Notes: generated by a model not told the origin, from the sequence alone. A DNA stretch of 64,000 nucleotides from Hymenopus coronatus (GCA_030762935.1 CM060887.1:13818501-13882500), one strand, 5' to 3'. Shown: positions 11,140-22,841, counted from the stretch's first letter. Translations and numbers: made by a program.

Positions 11140-12034
11140 GTTTTTACTTTCTCTATACGTACTTATGTACACAGTGCATAGAGAAGGCATTATAATGAAC
11201 CCAAAAATTCCATACCAATATTTCCTTGGAAATATATGTTTTGAGACCCCCTGAATCCAAAAGAAGCATTTTTAGAAAAATGTCCGTGTCTGTCTGTCTG
11301 TCTGTGTGTGTATGTATGTCTCTGGGCAGCAGGGCTCAAATACGAAAAGTCCGTTAAAAACCAAACTTGGCAATTAGGATTGGCATCTTCCAAGGATGCG
11401 ACACGAAGATTTTCAAGAAAATCCCTCTACCCCAAACTACCCTTTACATGGAACGTTTTCCGAAAATTCTGATTTTCTTAAAAACAGCTCTAACGTTTTT
11501 GATTAAAGTATCGTATTTTAAATATTTACCTGACAAATAAAATGTATATCTTGACTTTTCTGGGAATAGCCTCTGAAGACTACTTTATTCTGGATCAATT
11601 TTACGGAATTTTGTGTAACTGCTAAACGGTAAGAGATGGACAAAAACTTACCCCTCAAAAATGTATGGCACGTTAAAACACACAACTTATGTTATATACA
11701 TTTTCGTCGTGGAGTTGCTCGTTTTTGAGATATTCCTTGTTTTTTGGTTTCACCTTTAAAACACATACTTTTCTCATACAGGAACTGGAATTGATCAACT
11801 TCTCTCCATACAAACAAAGGAGCTTCAGTCACATAGCAACCAGGTTTTGACTGTCATTTTAAACTACGGTTATTTCGCTTTTACTTGCAAGAAATCAAGT
11901 AACAAGACTATTTCTGCTAATTTTTTCTCGATTAGTATGAAGTAGATATATAGAAGCATAACCTTATTAACAATAATTTGTTTCAGATATGCAGAGAAAG
12001 TCATGTAAATAGAACACATCCAATTTTGAGCTAA
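11140..12034 (-). mobile_element. Full HLR copy
   Basis: Runs from TTTTTACTTTCTCTATACG to CATGTAAATAGAACACATCC. The usual CA/GT tract is replaced by a TCTG tetranucleotide run (about 11285-11305), showing that this slot is a free-running microsatellite in the family. Confidence 0.9.
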
Positions 12035-12686
12035 TATATTATATAAAATGAGTGGAAGGGAACTCATTATATAAATTTAAACCAGTGATAGATCTCGGTA
12101 GTTGGAACACATTTCATATCTTACGTTTTTGTCTCTGACCATTTCCAACGGAGATAATTTAGTTTTTTTTTGAAAACAAGAGACAGGCAATCTAACAACG
12201 CAGCAGGTTGTGTGGGTGTCAGTTGTACTAGGTCAGTACATAAAGAAACACGCTTCCTGCTGCTATCACAGCAGTGTATGACAATCAGAACGGCAGTTGC
12301 ACTCGTTATCCCTCACCCTGCGTCGTGTTTGCAAGCAATTGAAGTGTTTACATCCAGAGATCTGCCAACCTAAACGCAACATTGCCGAGTTACTTCACGT
12401 CTGAAAAAGCTGCTCGGAATTGTCCTGTAATTCTTTTAAATGATTAATTATTTCGAAAATTCTGTGATCTCCCATAATACCTACCAAAACTAATGTTAGA
12501 AATACGCTACTCAACGCATCTTACAAGTGACAAACCATTATCTTCGTACATTCTTGTGGAATTATGCATCTAATTTTATTTTGTCGAAATCGGCTGATCA
12601 AAAAACAAAATGCTATTAGACTCTTTTGTTTGTAATGCTTCTATGAAGCCCTTACTAGAAGAAATGTGGTAAGTTCCCTTCCACGC

Positions 12687-12752
<66 letters not shown>

Positions 12753-12883
12753 TATATACATATGTAATTCTCCGGACGTAACACATGATTTCAACTCCAT
12801 TTTAAAGCGTTACACTTGTTAAATGATGCTCTATGTCGGCTTTAAATACAGTTATCTAGGTTTATTTTTTCATTTCTTTATAA
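12035..12883. other. Unassigned sequence with a TA microsatellite
   Basis: (TA)n occupies about 12689-12763. The rest has short frames only. Confidence 0.45.
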
Positions 12884-13444
12884 TACGAGGGTCTATTTTT
12901 TCAACCTCCGATAGGCTATAAATAAAAGATAAGTATTTTATTACTAAATATGTTGTACACTTATGGTAATTTGTCAACATAATCACCGAAGAGATTGAGA
13001 CATTTACTGTACCTGTGTACAAGCTTTGCAATATCTGCTTCAAAAAAATGTTGACGCCAATGATTTCAAATGAGAATTGGCGTTGTTTTGAGGATCTTCG
13101 TACTTTACGACGTTTGTGGAGAGTTATTCAAAACAAACGAAGAGGAATGCTGACTTCAGGAATTGTGTTGATCCATGACAACGCTCTTCCATATACTGCT
13201 GGCACAACCCATCGGTTCCTTGAACAATATCAACGGAACATTTTCTATATCCGCCGTACAGTCCTGACCTGGCACCCAGCGACTTTCACCTTTTCCCTGA
13301 ACTGAAGACGTGACTAGGTGGGCAGCACTTTCAAATCAACGAAGATCCATGAGAACAGCACTTTTAGTAATAAAATAATTGTTTTCTATGAACTTGTTTT
13401 TTATTTATAGTCCATCCGAGTTTGAAAAAAAAAAGTCCCTCGTA
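12884..13444 (+). mobile_element. Fold-back mariner derivative, copy A
   Basis: Bounded by TACGAGGG and CCCTCGTA at TA dinucleotides. The left arm is the inverse of a mariner transposase C-terminus, and the centre encodes a mariner catalytic-core segment (frame 13015-13305). That frame includes QNKRRGMLTSGIVLIHD and HRFLEQYQRNIF, homologous to the second catalytic Asp region (HDNARPHTA in active mariners). A frameshift follows in the PPYSPDLAPSDFHLF region. The right arm is shortened and lacks most of the duplicated C-terminus. It is non-autonomous and non-coding. Confidence 0.8.
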
Positions 13445-13644
13445 AAACTCCCTCGTATTAATATAACTAACTGGTGCTTCAAAAGAATCTCCACAGTGAA
13501 CTCGGAGGGTTGTAACTGTGGTTACCTTGGTAACAGAACTATGGAGGGGGAGCATCTCCATTATCGTACTTGAATAATACTGTAGAACTGAAGTCAATTC
13601 TGTGTGGCTACGCTTGTGACACCATTCAGTTGATATGTCATGTT
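13445..13644. other. Unassigned sequence
   Basis: Short spacer between two repeats. Nothing recognised. Confidence 0.4.
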
Positions 13645-13925
13645 GATAAAATTGAATTGAATTGTGTTTTATTTACGGACATTCTGTAACTGTGAGGTTC
13701 TTAAAGTCCCATTCTAAACTGGGCGTGAAAGACTGCTTAATTTTGCTCAGTGATCTCTTTTTCAGGCTTGAGATTCTTTATTGTGCCGTAAATCCACGAC
13801 ACGACTTTACTTCCCTTTCGAAGAAAGTCATGCTAAGGATTATTACGCCTGAAAAAATCCACCGCTCTGCTCCAGGTTCAAACCCGTGACCTTGGGAACC
13901 GGAGACTAGCATGTTACCCCGGATG
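13645..13925 (-). repeat. Dispersed SINE-like repeat, copy 2
   Basis: Homologous in block order to 3155-3415. On the minus strand, 13865-13925 has AACATGCTAGTCTCCGG (A-box like) and GGTCACGGGTTTGAACC (B-box like), a tRNA-type pol III head. Its tail is ATTGAATTGAATTGTGTTTT on the plus strand. Confidence 0.65.
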
Positions 13926-14230
13926 GTAATAAGATTCCAGGAAACGTGACAGACTTATTTACTGAATTCCGTCTGTACATGATGCTCCGAAAAGCTGTAG
14001 GCCTAAACTTTTAACTGGGCGAAATATTATATGCAATGTTAACAAGCCGCACTAAATGAATGAGGAAATCAGCACAGGAAACAAGGTTTTTATACACACA
14101 GCACATAGAGCTATTAACAAGGAAATGAATTTGAATCCCTATAAATACAAAGCATCAAGCATCCAAATGAACTAAAGAACAAAAGCACAAATTTTGTAGT
14201 CACGATTCCGTGAGAAACAACACTTAGTAG
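13926..14230. other. Unassigned sequence
   Basis: Nothing recognised. Confidence 0.4.
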
Positions 14231-14520
14231 CTTAACATCTTTAACCTGGTTGGTCATATCGGCAGATGAATGAAATTGGCGAAATGATGCTCAAATGATC
14301 TCGACATTCGTCTTCTCAGGTTAAGGGAAAACCCCGAAAAAACCTTATCCGAGTAACTCATCTTAAGCGAGACACAAACTCTCGACCATTTGTGTGTGAG
14401 GCAGACAGGCATATTGTCCGAACAAGAGCAAAAGTGTCGAACTGTGACTACAGCTGGGGAAAGCAAATCTAACATCTTTTGGGATAATGCTAAATAATTA
14501 TTTGAATTCAGCTATTATTT
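14231..14520 (-). repeat. SINE-like repeat, first of a tandem pair
   Basis: Shares ordered blocks with 14535-14790: TTGGTCATATCGGCAGATGA, AGGGAAAACCCCGAAAAAAC, CTTATCCGAGTAACTCA, GTGAGGCAGACAGGC, AACAAGAGCAAAAGTGTC and TAAATAATTATTTG. Confidence 0.65.
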
Positions 14521-14534
14521 TGTTTTGTTTTTTA

Positions 14535-14790
14535 GCTTCAGTCTTTTGACGTGGTTAGTTATATCGGACGATGAATAAAATGATGCTCACATAATCTAGA
14601 GAATAAGGGAAAACCTCGGAAAAAAAACCTTATCCGTGTAACTCACCCCAGGCGAGATTCGAGCCAGCAACCTTTTGAATGTGAGGCAGACACGCCACAC
14701 ACTACCCAGGCGGGTCCAAAACAAGAGCAATAGTGTCCAAAGCATCTTCTGTGTTAGTGTTAAATAATTATTTTCAATTTAAATTCAGCT
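14535..14790 (-). repeat. SINE-like repeat, second of a tandem pair
   Basis: On the minus strand the head reads GTGTCTGCCTCACATTC, then GGTTGCTGGCTCGAATCTC (B-box like), then GGGGTGAGTTACACGG. The same orientation and order as its neighbour suggest a local duplication rather than two independent insertions. Confidence 0.65.
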
Positions 14791-15420
14791 CATCTTCATT
14801 CCCAACAACAATTAGCGGGATTCGTTGCCAACTGAAAGGACAAGAACGTGCTAGCGCATTCACCTCACTGCGGAGACACATTTAAGACACTCAATAGATT
14901 AAGATGAAACAAAGGAACAACCGGCATAAATGATATTACATGTTTATCTACAAGAAACTTTTTGAGAAGTTGCGAAAAGGCGATGGAAGAAAAGGTATTC
15001 GAGAAAGCTACACATAGACAGACACAGACACTGTTCGATTAGTTTAATGGCCTGAAACGACAGACAGCGTCGGCGGAAGAGGATGGTAAACTTTATGCAG
15101 TACACTGTAAGAGAGACTGAAAGTCGAAGAGTTTCAAGAATTAGGGAATGAGAAAGGAGGAGAAGGAAATAAAAGGAATAATACGCGTCTGAAGCGGCGA
15201 GTAAGAAAACAGGTCTCAATGATGGCGTTGTTGTCCCCGATGATAAATTATCTTCACCGACAATATCTTCTTCTTCATGTTGGGAATCTCTCTTAGCTGT
15301 TTTCTGTAAGGCACTCGAGATTCCTTTAAACGCGTCAGGGGCAATCTGTCACACCCAAACCAATAATTCATCCAAGCACATTCTTCAGAGCAACCATCAA
15401 ACACCCAACTCAAAGGATCA
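14791..15420. other. Unassigned sequence
   Basis: Two minus-strand frames (14944-15219 and 15216-15413) are hydrophobic or low in motif content and unrecognised. They are not called as genes. Confidence 0.4.
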
Positions 15421-16015
15421 AAATCTGATGTGATACATTCACATGACTATCTCCACACGTTATACTATAAAACATCAGATGTGTTGCATTCACATGACTT
15501 TCTCTACATTTCTGCAATAAATTATTGTTAAAAAGCTTATACTTATATTTATTTCATACTAATCGAGAAAAAATTATCAGAAATAGTCTTATTGCTTGTA
15601 ACTAGAAGCGAAATAAGGGCGTACCACAGGTTAAAGTAGTAGTCAAAAGCTGGTTGCTATGTGACTGATGTTCCTGTGTTTGTATGGACAGGAGTCGACA
15701 AATTCCTGTATGAGAAAACTATAAGTTTTTCAAAGCTGAAACCGAAGACAAGGAATATCTCAAAAACGATCAACTCCACGGAAAAATGTATACAACAGCA
15801 GTTATGCAAAATTCCATAACATTCGTCCAGAATAAAGTAGTCTTTAGAGGTTATTCCCAGAAAATTGAAAATATACATTTTATTTGTGAGGTAAATATCT
15901 TAAATATATGATATTTTAATCAAAATTGTTAGAGCCATTTTTAAGAAAATCTAAATGTTTGAAATAAGTTCCATGTAAAGGGCAGTTTAGGGTTGGGGAA
16001 CTTTCTTGAAAATCT
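15421..16015 (+). mobile_element. HLR 5' stub plus HLR copy lacking its 3' end
   Basis: A 50-base 5' end (ATCTGATGTGATACATTCAC at 15424) is repeated by a second 5' end at 15477, which runs through the body to CTTTCTTGAAAATCTTG. The hairpin is absent, and the next copy begins at once. Confidence 0.8.
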
Positions 16016-16653
16016 TGTTTTTTATAGCTGAAACCAAAAACAAAGAGTATCTCAAAAGCAATCAACTCCACGAAAAAAAATGTATATAACATAAATTGTG
16101 TGTTTTAAAGTACTCTACATTTATTGTGTGGTAAGTTTTTGCCCATGTCTTACGGTTTAGCAGTTGTGCAAAATTCCGTAAAATTGACCCAGAATAAGGT
16201 AGTCTTCAGAGGCTATTCCCAGAAAATTCAAAATATACATTTTATTTGTCTGATAAATATCTTTAATATACAATATTTTAACTAAAATCGTTAGAGCCAT
16301 TTTTAAGAAAATCAAAATTTTCGAAAAAACTTCCATGTAAAGGGTAGTTTGTGGTGGGGGATGTTTCTCAAAATTTTCGTGTCGCATCCCTGGAAGATAA
16401 TAAACTTAAATACTAAGTTTGGTATTTTACAGAGTTTTTGTTTTCGAGTTATCGTGTTCACAGACACGGACACACTGACATACGGACACACATACACACA
16501 TACACACAAGGATCTTTTTCTGAAAATACTTTTTTTGGATAAAGGGGATCCTAAAATATATATTTCCGGTGAATTCTCGAAATTGATTTTTTTGGTGGAG
16601 TGCAATACCTTCTCTATACACTATGTACATAGTACGTGTAGAGAAAGTAAAAA
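16016..16653 (+). mobile_element. HLR copy lacking its 5' third
   Basis: Starts at TTATAGCTGAAACCAAAAAC and continues to a full hairpin and GTAGAGAAAGTAAAAA. With the preceding piece it makes a head-to-tail partial dimer. Confidence 0.85.
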
Positions 16654-16696
16654 GAAACGTGTTACATTCGTACGGCTATGGACATATTCAACTATA

Positions 16697-16895
16697 ACAA
16701 TCTGATGCATTATACTCATATAACTATCTCTACCCATTATTGAACAAACTATCTGATGTGATACATTCACATGACTATCTCCACTCATTGTACAAGAAAC
16801 TGTTCCTATAAAACTGATATTACATACATACGACTAGGCAGCTCTATCCATTTTTCAACAAACTATATGATGTGTTATATTGATGACAATTCAGC
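16697..16895 (+). repeat. Tandem array of HLR 5' ends
   Basis: Three to four degenerate units of about 50-60 bases each begin with (A)ATCTGATG or a variant. They contain ACATTCACATGACTATCTC and end CATTGTACAAGAAACT-like. Unit starts are near 16698, 16750, 16817 and 16866. Confidence 0.65.
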
Positions 16896-16916
16896 TCCAC
16901 TACTAAAGCGCCGATG

Positions 16917-16997
16917 TAATGCCCCGTCCCAGCCGGGAATCGAACCCGGGATCTCCGAGGAAAAAGTCAACTCGCTGTCCACTCGACGACGGAGGCA
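16917..16997 (-). repeat. tRNA-like SINE head
   Basis: The minus strand reads GCCTCCGTCGTCGAGTGG (A box), then GATCCCGGGTTCGATTCC (B box) and CGGCTGGGACGGGGC. The acceptor ends pair only partly (4-5 of 7), so this is a SINE head or pseudo-tRNA, not a working tRNA. The head matches the SINE at 42745. Confidence 0.65.
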
Positions 16998-17391
16998 GTC
17001 TTAAAGTTTTGTATGCGAAATCCCTCCTTACCTTCTAGATGGCGCTCATATTTGCGTGAAGGAGTGAGAGATGAAGGTGATGCAGCGGAAAGAATTAGAA
17101 CTAAACAATGGCGGTAGCTACGATACGGTGCGGGAGTGTTAATTAGAGAGAGGCGGTTGACATTAGGCGGCCCTTGTATAATAGCACAGAGCTGGAACAT
17201 GCCACGCTAAATTGTGTAAGGTCTAATAACCCCTCGAGTTACCCGAGTATGCATGTGCAAATGCTTTTGAATGCCTATACTGCTATGTCTGCCACTTAGG
17301 TCCTTCATAATTTATATCAGGGCGAGGGGTGGACAAATAGCACTCTCTACACGGCAGTTAGCATGTGACTACATCCACATTTATACTACAA
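16998..17391. other. Unassigned sequence
   Basis: Nothing recognised. Confidence 0.4.
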
Positions 17392-17598
17392 AATCTTGTG
17401 CTCCATTCACATACTTTTCTCTGCAAACTATTCTTACACAAGGGATTTTTATCTACGTCATGCTAATGGATAACTAAACAGAAGAGAAAACGATAGCCAT
17501 ATCTTTTAAAATCGTGTCGCTATGTGAACATTTGTAGTTCGGTTCGCTTTGCAAGGCCAATAGTAAACAAAAGCGAGATGAAGGGAAAGGTAACCTAA
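17392..17598 (+). mobile_element. HLR 5' arm of a composite unit
   Basis: TTGTGCTCCATTCACAT leads to TCGGTTCGCTTTGCAAGG and AACAAAAGCGAGATGAAGGG, then to a minus-strand HLR. The same arm and the same junction occur at 18703-18942. Confidence 0.65.
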
Positions 17599-18412
17599 TT
17601 TTTACTTTCTCTATATGTATTATGTTCATAATGTATAGAGAAGATATTGCACTCCACCAAAAAATTCGATACCGAGATTTCACTGGAAATATATGTTTTA
17701 GGGTCCACTGTATCCAACAAAAGTATTCTCAGAAAAAGGTCCATGTGTGTATGTCCGTGTGTCTGTTAACACGATAACTCAAAAACGAAAAGTTGGGAAA
17801 ATACCAAACATGGTATTTAAGTTTAGTAAATTCCAGGGATGCGACACGAAGATTTTGAGAAAAATCCCCCTACCACAAACTACCCTTTACATGGAACTTT
17901 TTTCGAAAATTTTGATTTTCTCAAAAATGGCTAACGATTTTTATTAAATTTCGTATATTAAAGATATTTACCTGAAAAATAAAATGTATATCTTGAATTT
18001 TCTGGGAATAGCCTCTGAAGACAACTTTATTCTGGATGAATTTTACGGAATTTTGCATAACTGCTAAACCGTAAGAGGTGGACAAAAACTTGTCATACAA
18101 AACATGCAGAGCACATTAAAACACACAATTCATATTATATACATTTTTTTCGTGGAGTTGATCGTTTTTAACATATTTCTTTTTTTTTTAGTTTCAGTTT
18201 TGAAATTCATACGTGAATTTGTCAACTGCTGTCCATACAAACAAAGGAACTTCAGTCGCATAGCAACCAGCTTCTATGGTACTCCCTTATTTCGCTTCTA
18301 TTTACAAGGAAGCAAGGAATAAGACTATTTCTGCTAATTAGCATGAAGTAAAGAAAAGCACAAGCTTTTCAACAATAATTTGGTGCAGAGATACAGAAAA
18401 AGTCATGTGAAT
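17599..18412 (-). mobile_element. Full HLR copy in a composite unit
   Basis: Runs from TTTTTACTTTCTCTATATG to CATGTGAATAGAATGATATT, with all body blocks in order. It is joined to the plus-strand 5' arm on its left. Confidence 0.9.
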
Positions 18413-18429
18413 AGAATGATATTTTTTTG

Positions 18430-18632
18430 TGGTGTTTAGCTACATCGACAGAGCACGCGATGCCACTGATGATATATAACATGAGGATGGAGCACTGGTG
18501 GAATACGATGTCGGGGGAAACTGGAGAAAACCTACCCGTGCACTGCTTTGTCCGCCATATATCGGTCGCTTGTGATCAATTTCGAGCCGTCTAGGTGAAA
18601 GACGAGTGGTCTAACCACTCGGCCACGGCAGG
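18430..18632 (-). repeat. SINE with conserved CCGGTTTCCCC core, copy 2
   Basis: Minus strand: GCCGTGGCCGAGTGGTTAGA (A-box-type head at about 18600-18632) and a degenerate B box. The body has CGGACAAAGCAGTGCACGGG and the GTTTTCTCCAGTTTCCCCC core. Confidence 0.7.
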
Positions 18633-18702
18633 GCCTGTAATCATATTTTTTTCCCCACTTATATAGGCTCTTTTGACATCTAAGGTCCTTTGCATTAAAA
18701 AC

Positions 18703-18942
18703 GACCACTTTCTCTACTCGTCTGCAAACAATTTATTCTTACAAAAGGAATTCTTTTATCATTCTAATCGATATAAATGTTAACAGAAATGGTCTTACTT
18801 CGTGATTCCATTTAAACACAAGGGAACTATGGCTAAAACGATATTAATATCTTTTAAAAGCTGGTCTTTATGTGAACAATTGAAATTCAGTTCGCTTTGC
18901 AAGGTAAACAAAAGCGAGATGAAAGGAAAGGTTACCTCGTTT
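18703..18942 (+). mobile_element. HLR 5' arm of a second composite unit
   Basis: CACTTTCTCTACTCGTCTGC, then TTTTAAAAGCTGGTCTTTAT, TTCGCTTTGCAAGG and AACAAAAGCGAGATGAAAGG. It joins a minus-strand HLR at the same place as the unit at 17392. Confidence 0.65.
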
Positions 18943-19772
18943 TTTACTTTCTCTACACGTACTGTGTGCAAAATGTATAGAGATGGTATTGTATTTCACC
19001 CAAAAATTCAATACTGAGATTTCACCAGAAATATACGTTTTAGGGTCCCCAGTATCCAAAAAAAAGTATTTTAAGAAAAACGTTTGTGTGTGTCTGTGAA
19101 CACGACTAATCAAAGACGAAAAGTCTGTAAAATATCAAAATTAGTATTTAGCATTTTCCAGGGATGTGACACGAAGGTTTTGAGAAAAATCCCTCCATAC
19201 CAAGCTACCCTTTACATGGAAACAATTTCGAAAATTTTGATCTTCTCAAAAATAGCTCTAACGATTTTGATTAAAATACCTTACATTAAATATAATTACA
19301 CTACAAATAAAATGTATATCTTGAATTTGGAGGAAATAGCCTCTGAATGTCTCTTTATTCGGGATAAATTATGTTGGATTTTGCATAACTAATAAACCGT
19401 AAGCGATAGATAAAAACTTAACACGCAAAAGATGTAGAGCACGTTAAAACACAAAAGTTATGCGCTTATACTTTTTTGTTGGAGTTGATTGTTTTCAAGA
19501 TAGTCCTTGTTTTTTGTTTCAGCTATGAAAAGCAAATACTTTTCTCATTCAGGAATTTGCCAACTTCGGTGCATACCAACAAAGGAACTTCAGTCACTTA
19601 GCAACCAACTTTTGACTAGTGCATTCCCTTATTTCGCTTCTACTTCAAGGAAGCATGTAATAAGCTATTTCTGCTAATTTTGTCTTGAAGTAAGTTAGCA
19701 GCATAAGCTTTTTAACAATAATTTGTTGCAGAGATGCAGAGAATTGCATGTGAATGGAGCACATTAGATTTT
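18943..19772 (-). mobile_element. Full HLR copy in the second composite unit
   Basis: Runs from TTTTTTACTTTCTCTACACG to CATGTGAATGGAGCACATTA. The 5' terminus is present. Confidence 0.9.
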
Positions 19773-20188
19773 TAGATAAATGTCCGTGTGTGAATTTGTT
19801 TGTGTGTGTGTGTATCATGTATCTGTGGATAACATAGCTCAAAAACGAAAAGTTAAATACCAAACTTGATATTTAAGGTGAGTATCTTCAAAGCATGCGA
19901 TGATTTTTCAAGGAAATCCTCTCACCCCCAGCTATCCTTTACATGAACAAATTTTCAAAAATTGTCATTTTCTCAAAAATGGAATAACGATTTTGATTAC
20001 TTTTTTTTTATATTTAAGATATTTATATGAGAAATAAAATGTATATCTTGTAATTTTCTGGAAATAGTCTCTGAACAGCTCTTCACTCTGGATGAACTTG
20101 GTTGGCTTTTGTATAACTGGTAAACCGTAAGAAATAGACACAAAAATGTAGATGTGAATAAAACACATCGTTTATGTTGTACACAATT
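19773..20188 (-). mobile_element. HLR fragment without ends
   Basis: Begins inside the microsatellite slot (AAATGTCCGTGTGTGAATTT) and stops near AAAACACATCGTTTATGTTG, where the next minus copy starts. Confidence 0.8.
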
Positions 20189-20962
20189 TTTAACTTTCTG
20201 TGGCCCCATATGTACAATGTACATAGGGATAGATAAGGTATTGTAATGCACCCAAAAATTCGATACCGAGATTTCACCGAAAATATATGTTTTGGGGTCC
20301 CCTGAGTTCGAAAAAAGCATTTTAAAAAAAGTCCCCCCACCATAAACTTCCCTTTACATGGAAAAAATTTCGAAAATTTTGATGTTCTTAAAAATATCTA
20401 ACGATTTTGATTAAAATCCCGTATATTAAAGCTATTTATATCCGAAATAAAATGTATATCTCAAATTTTTTTGGGAATAGCCTCTGAAGACCTCTTTATT
20501 CTGGATGGATTTTGCTGAATTTTACTTAACTGTTAAACCGTAAGAGATAGAAAAAAAAACAAAAAAAAAAAAAAACGTACTGCACAAAAAATGTACCTCA
20601 TGACAAAACACAGCTTTTTCCCTTTACGTTTTTGTTGTGGAGGTAACCGTTTTCGAGATATTCCTTGTTATCAGTTTCAATTGTGAAGTAGTTAAACTTT
20701 TCTCACACAGGAAGTGTCTGTTTTTCTTTTGTTCTACTCCTGGCCAAGCAAAGAAGTGATTTGCAATGACAATCGCATAACGATAGCTTTTAAAACATTT
20801 GACAATCACTTTAGCACAGTGCATTCCCTTATTGCCTTCTACTTATAAGGAACTAAGTAATAACACTTTGCTAACATTATCTTGATTAGCATTGTGTACA
20901 AAGTATAATTTTTTGTAGGAGTTTTGTAGAGTAACTAGAGAAAGTCATGTGAGATCAGATTT
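20189..20962 (-). mobile_element. HLR copy with variant hairpin
   Basis: The hairpin has the alternative stem (TGGCCCCATATGTACAATGT and CATAGGGATAGA). The CA-tract to TACCAA region is deleted. The 5' terminus (GAGAAAGTCATGTGAGATCA) is present and is of the subfamily with GTAGAGTAACTAGAG. Confidence 0.85.
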
Positions 20963-21287
20963 TTTTTTTCGTTGAGTTGACGTTTTTGTGATATTTCTTG
21001 TTATTGCTTTCAATTATAAAATACTTTAATTTTCTCTCATACGTGAACTTGTCAACTCCTGAGCACGTAAAGAAATATATTTCAATCCTATAGCAAACCA
21101 ATTTTAAAACATTTGACTATCGCTTTAGCCTAGTGTATCTCCTTATTTTCGTTCTACTTACAAGGGAGCAACAAAATAAGATAGTATCTGCTAATGTTTA
21201 TCTCGATTATCATAAAGTAGATAGAAGAATATGGTTTAAGAATAATTTGTTCCTTTGATGTAGAGAAAGTCATGTGAATGGAACACA
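20963..21287 (-). mobile_element. HLR 5' half
   Basis: Starts at TCGTTGAGTTGACGTTTTTG and runs to GTCATGTGAATGGAACACAT. Confidence 0.8.
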
Positions 21288-21977
21288 TCATATTTTTAGA
21301 AAAAGATCCGTGTGTGTACGTGTGTCTGTGAACACAATAGCTCAAAAACGAAAAGTTGGTAAAACACCAAACTTGGAATATAAGTTTAGTATCTTCCAAG
21401 GATACAATATGAAGCTTTTGAGAAAATTCACTCCACATCAAACTACGCTTTAAATGGAAAGGCTTTTGAAAATTTTGATTTTCTCTAAAATAGCTCTAAT
21501 GTTAAACTACCTTATATTAAATATGTTGACACAATTCATGTAATGCATATCTTGAATTAACTGGGAATAGTCCCTGGAGAGGTCTTTACCCTGGATGAAT
21601 TTTGCTGGATTTTGTATAACTGGTAAACGTAAGAGAACTTACTAGACAAAAATGTAGACTTTGATAAAACACACAATTTATGTTATATACAGTAGTTTCT
21701 ATTAAAATACTTAAAGATTTCTCATACGGAAATTTGACAATTCCTGGTTAAGCAAAGAAACGGATTTCAGTCCCATAGCAACTACATTTTAAAACATTTA
21801 GCTGTCGATTTAGCCTAGTGTATTCCCTCATTTCCGTTCTACTTATAAGGAACTAAATAATAAGACCGTTCCTGCTAGCGTTTATCTCGCTTAGCGTGAA
21901 GTAGATAGAAAAATAAACTTATTAATTATAATTTGTTAGCAAGATATAGAGAAAGTCTTGTGAATGGCAGACATTTT
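21288..21977 (-). mobile_element. HLR copy lacking the hairpin
   Basis: Starts in the microsatellite slot (AAAAAGATCCGTGTGTGTAC) and runs to GAGAAAGTCTTGTGAATGGC. It is the last of a run of five consecutive minus-strand pieces. Confidence 0.85.
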
Positions 21978-22732
21978 TACTCTCTGGTCTTTTATTAATA
22001 GACATAAACAGTTCTACTTCGCCGCGGAGTGATATTATATAAAACTGCACGCCCAAATTATAGTAGCAAGACGCCACAAAAAAGGTAAGTGATCCAACTG
22101 CAGTCTTCCTGTATTAACTAAACAATAAAGAAGAATAACAAAAATAAACCCCTGGTTGTTATCCTGATTCGGAAAAGCAGTCGTGCGTGCTGGAACACGG
22201 ACCTGAAACAGTATTTCCAGCAACTTGTAATCTTTTTTTATTTCCTTCGAGCCAATGGACATGCCAGATCCGCAATAAAAAGGGACATACCCTAAAGCAG
22301 TAAACGTGAAATCTGCAGCATGAGAAAAAAACAGAGGCGAGGGGGGGAAGTAGATATTCGGTAGAAGAAAATTTCGAAACGCATTTTGCAATCAACGGAT
22401 GAAGACTACTCGCTTTCATGGAGACGAAGCAAGGGAGAGCAGAAAAGTATGCATGACTGCTTGTCGAATGAATCTGCTTCCTAGCAAGGAAACAACCAAG
22501 TAGCGGCTTCCTTCCGGATCGACAAGTAAGCTGCATGGAATCGCTGTTGCTTGTGTTTCCCAATAGCCAGGCATTCGCTGGAGCATGCACCACTCTACCT
22601 GGCAGAGATTGTAGTGCTTGTAGCATAACCACGCAGTTTCCTGGCGCAGCACGACAAAATTATTTACTTCTGTTTCAAATTGCCTAACATCAATTGACCG
22701 TAAGGGACAAGTGTCCTTAAATAAATTAAAGT
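21978..22732. other. Unassigned sequence
   Basis: A 157-codon minus-strand frame (22159-22632) overlaps others of 118 and 78 codons in different frames. None shows a domain, coding bias visible by eye, or splice context. It may be a decayed unknown repeat. Confidence 0.35.
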
Positions 22733-22790
22733 ATGATGTGTTCTAATTACATGATTATCTCTATGTATTCTTACAAAAAGTGTTAATTTG
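22733..22790 (+). mobile_element. HLR 5' stub
   Basis: ATGATGTGTTCTAATTACAT and GATTATCTCTATG match the first ~50 bases of HLR and then stop. Confidence 0.5.
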
Positions 22791-22841
22791 ATTGTTTTTT
22801 CACACAAGCGTGTGTAGGACAGGAACTGGAAAAGTAGAGTC

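Noticed and set aside
12576..12800. Tyr/Ile repeat peptide on the minus strand
   Set aside because: It is a translation of the (TA)n microsatellite.
16917..16997. Functional tRNA gene
   Set aside because: A and B boxes are good, but the acceptor stem is only partly paired and the same head occurs at 42745 as part of a SINE.
22159..22632. 157-codon minus-strand frame as a host gene
   Set aside because: No recognisable domain. Frames of 118 and 78 codons overlap it in other phases, and there is no splice or start context to support it.
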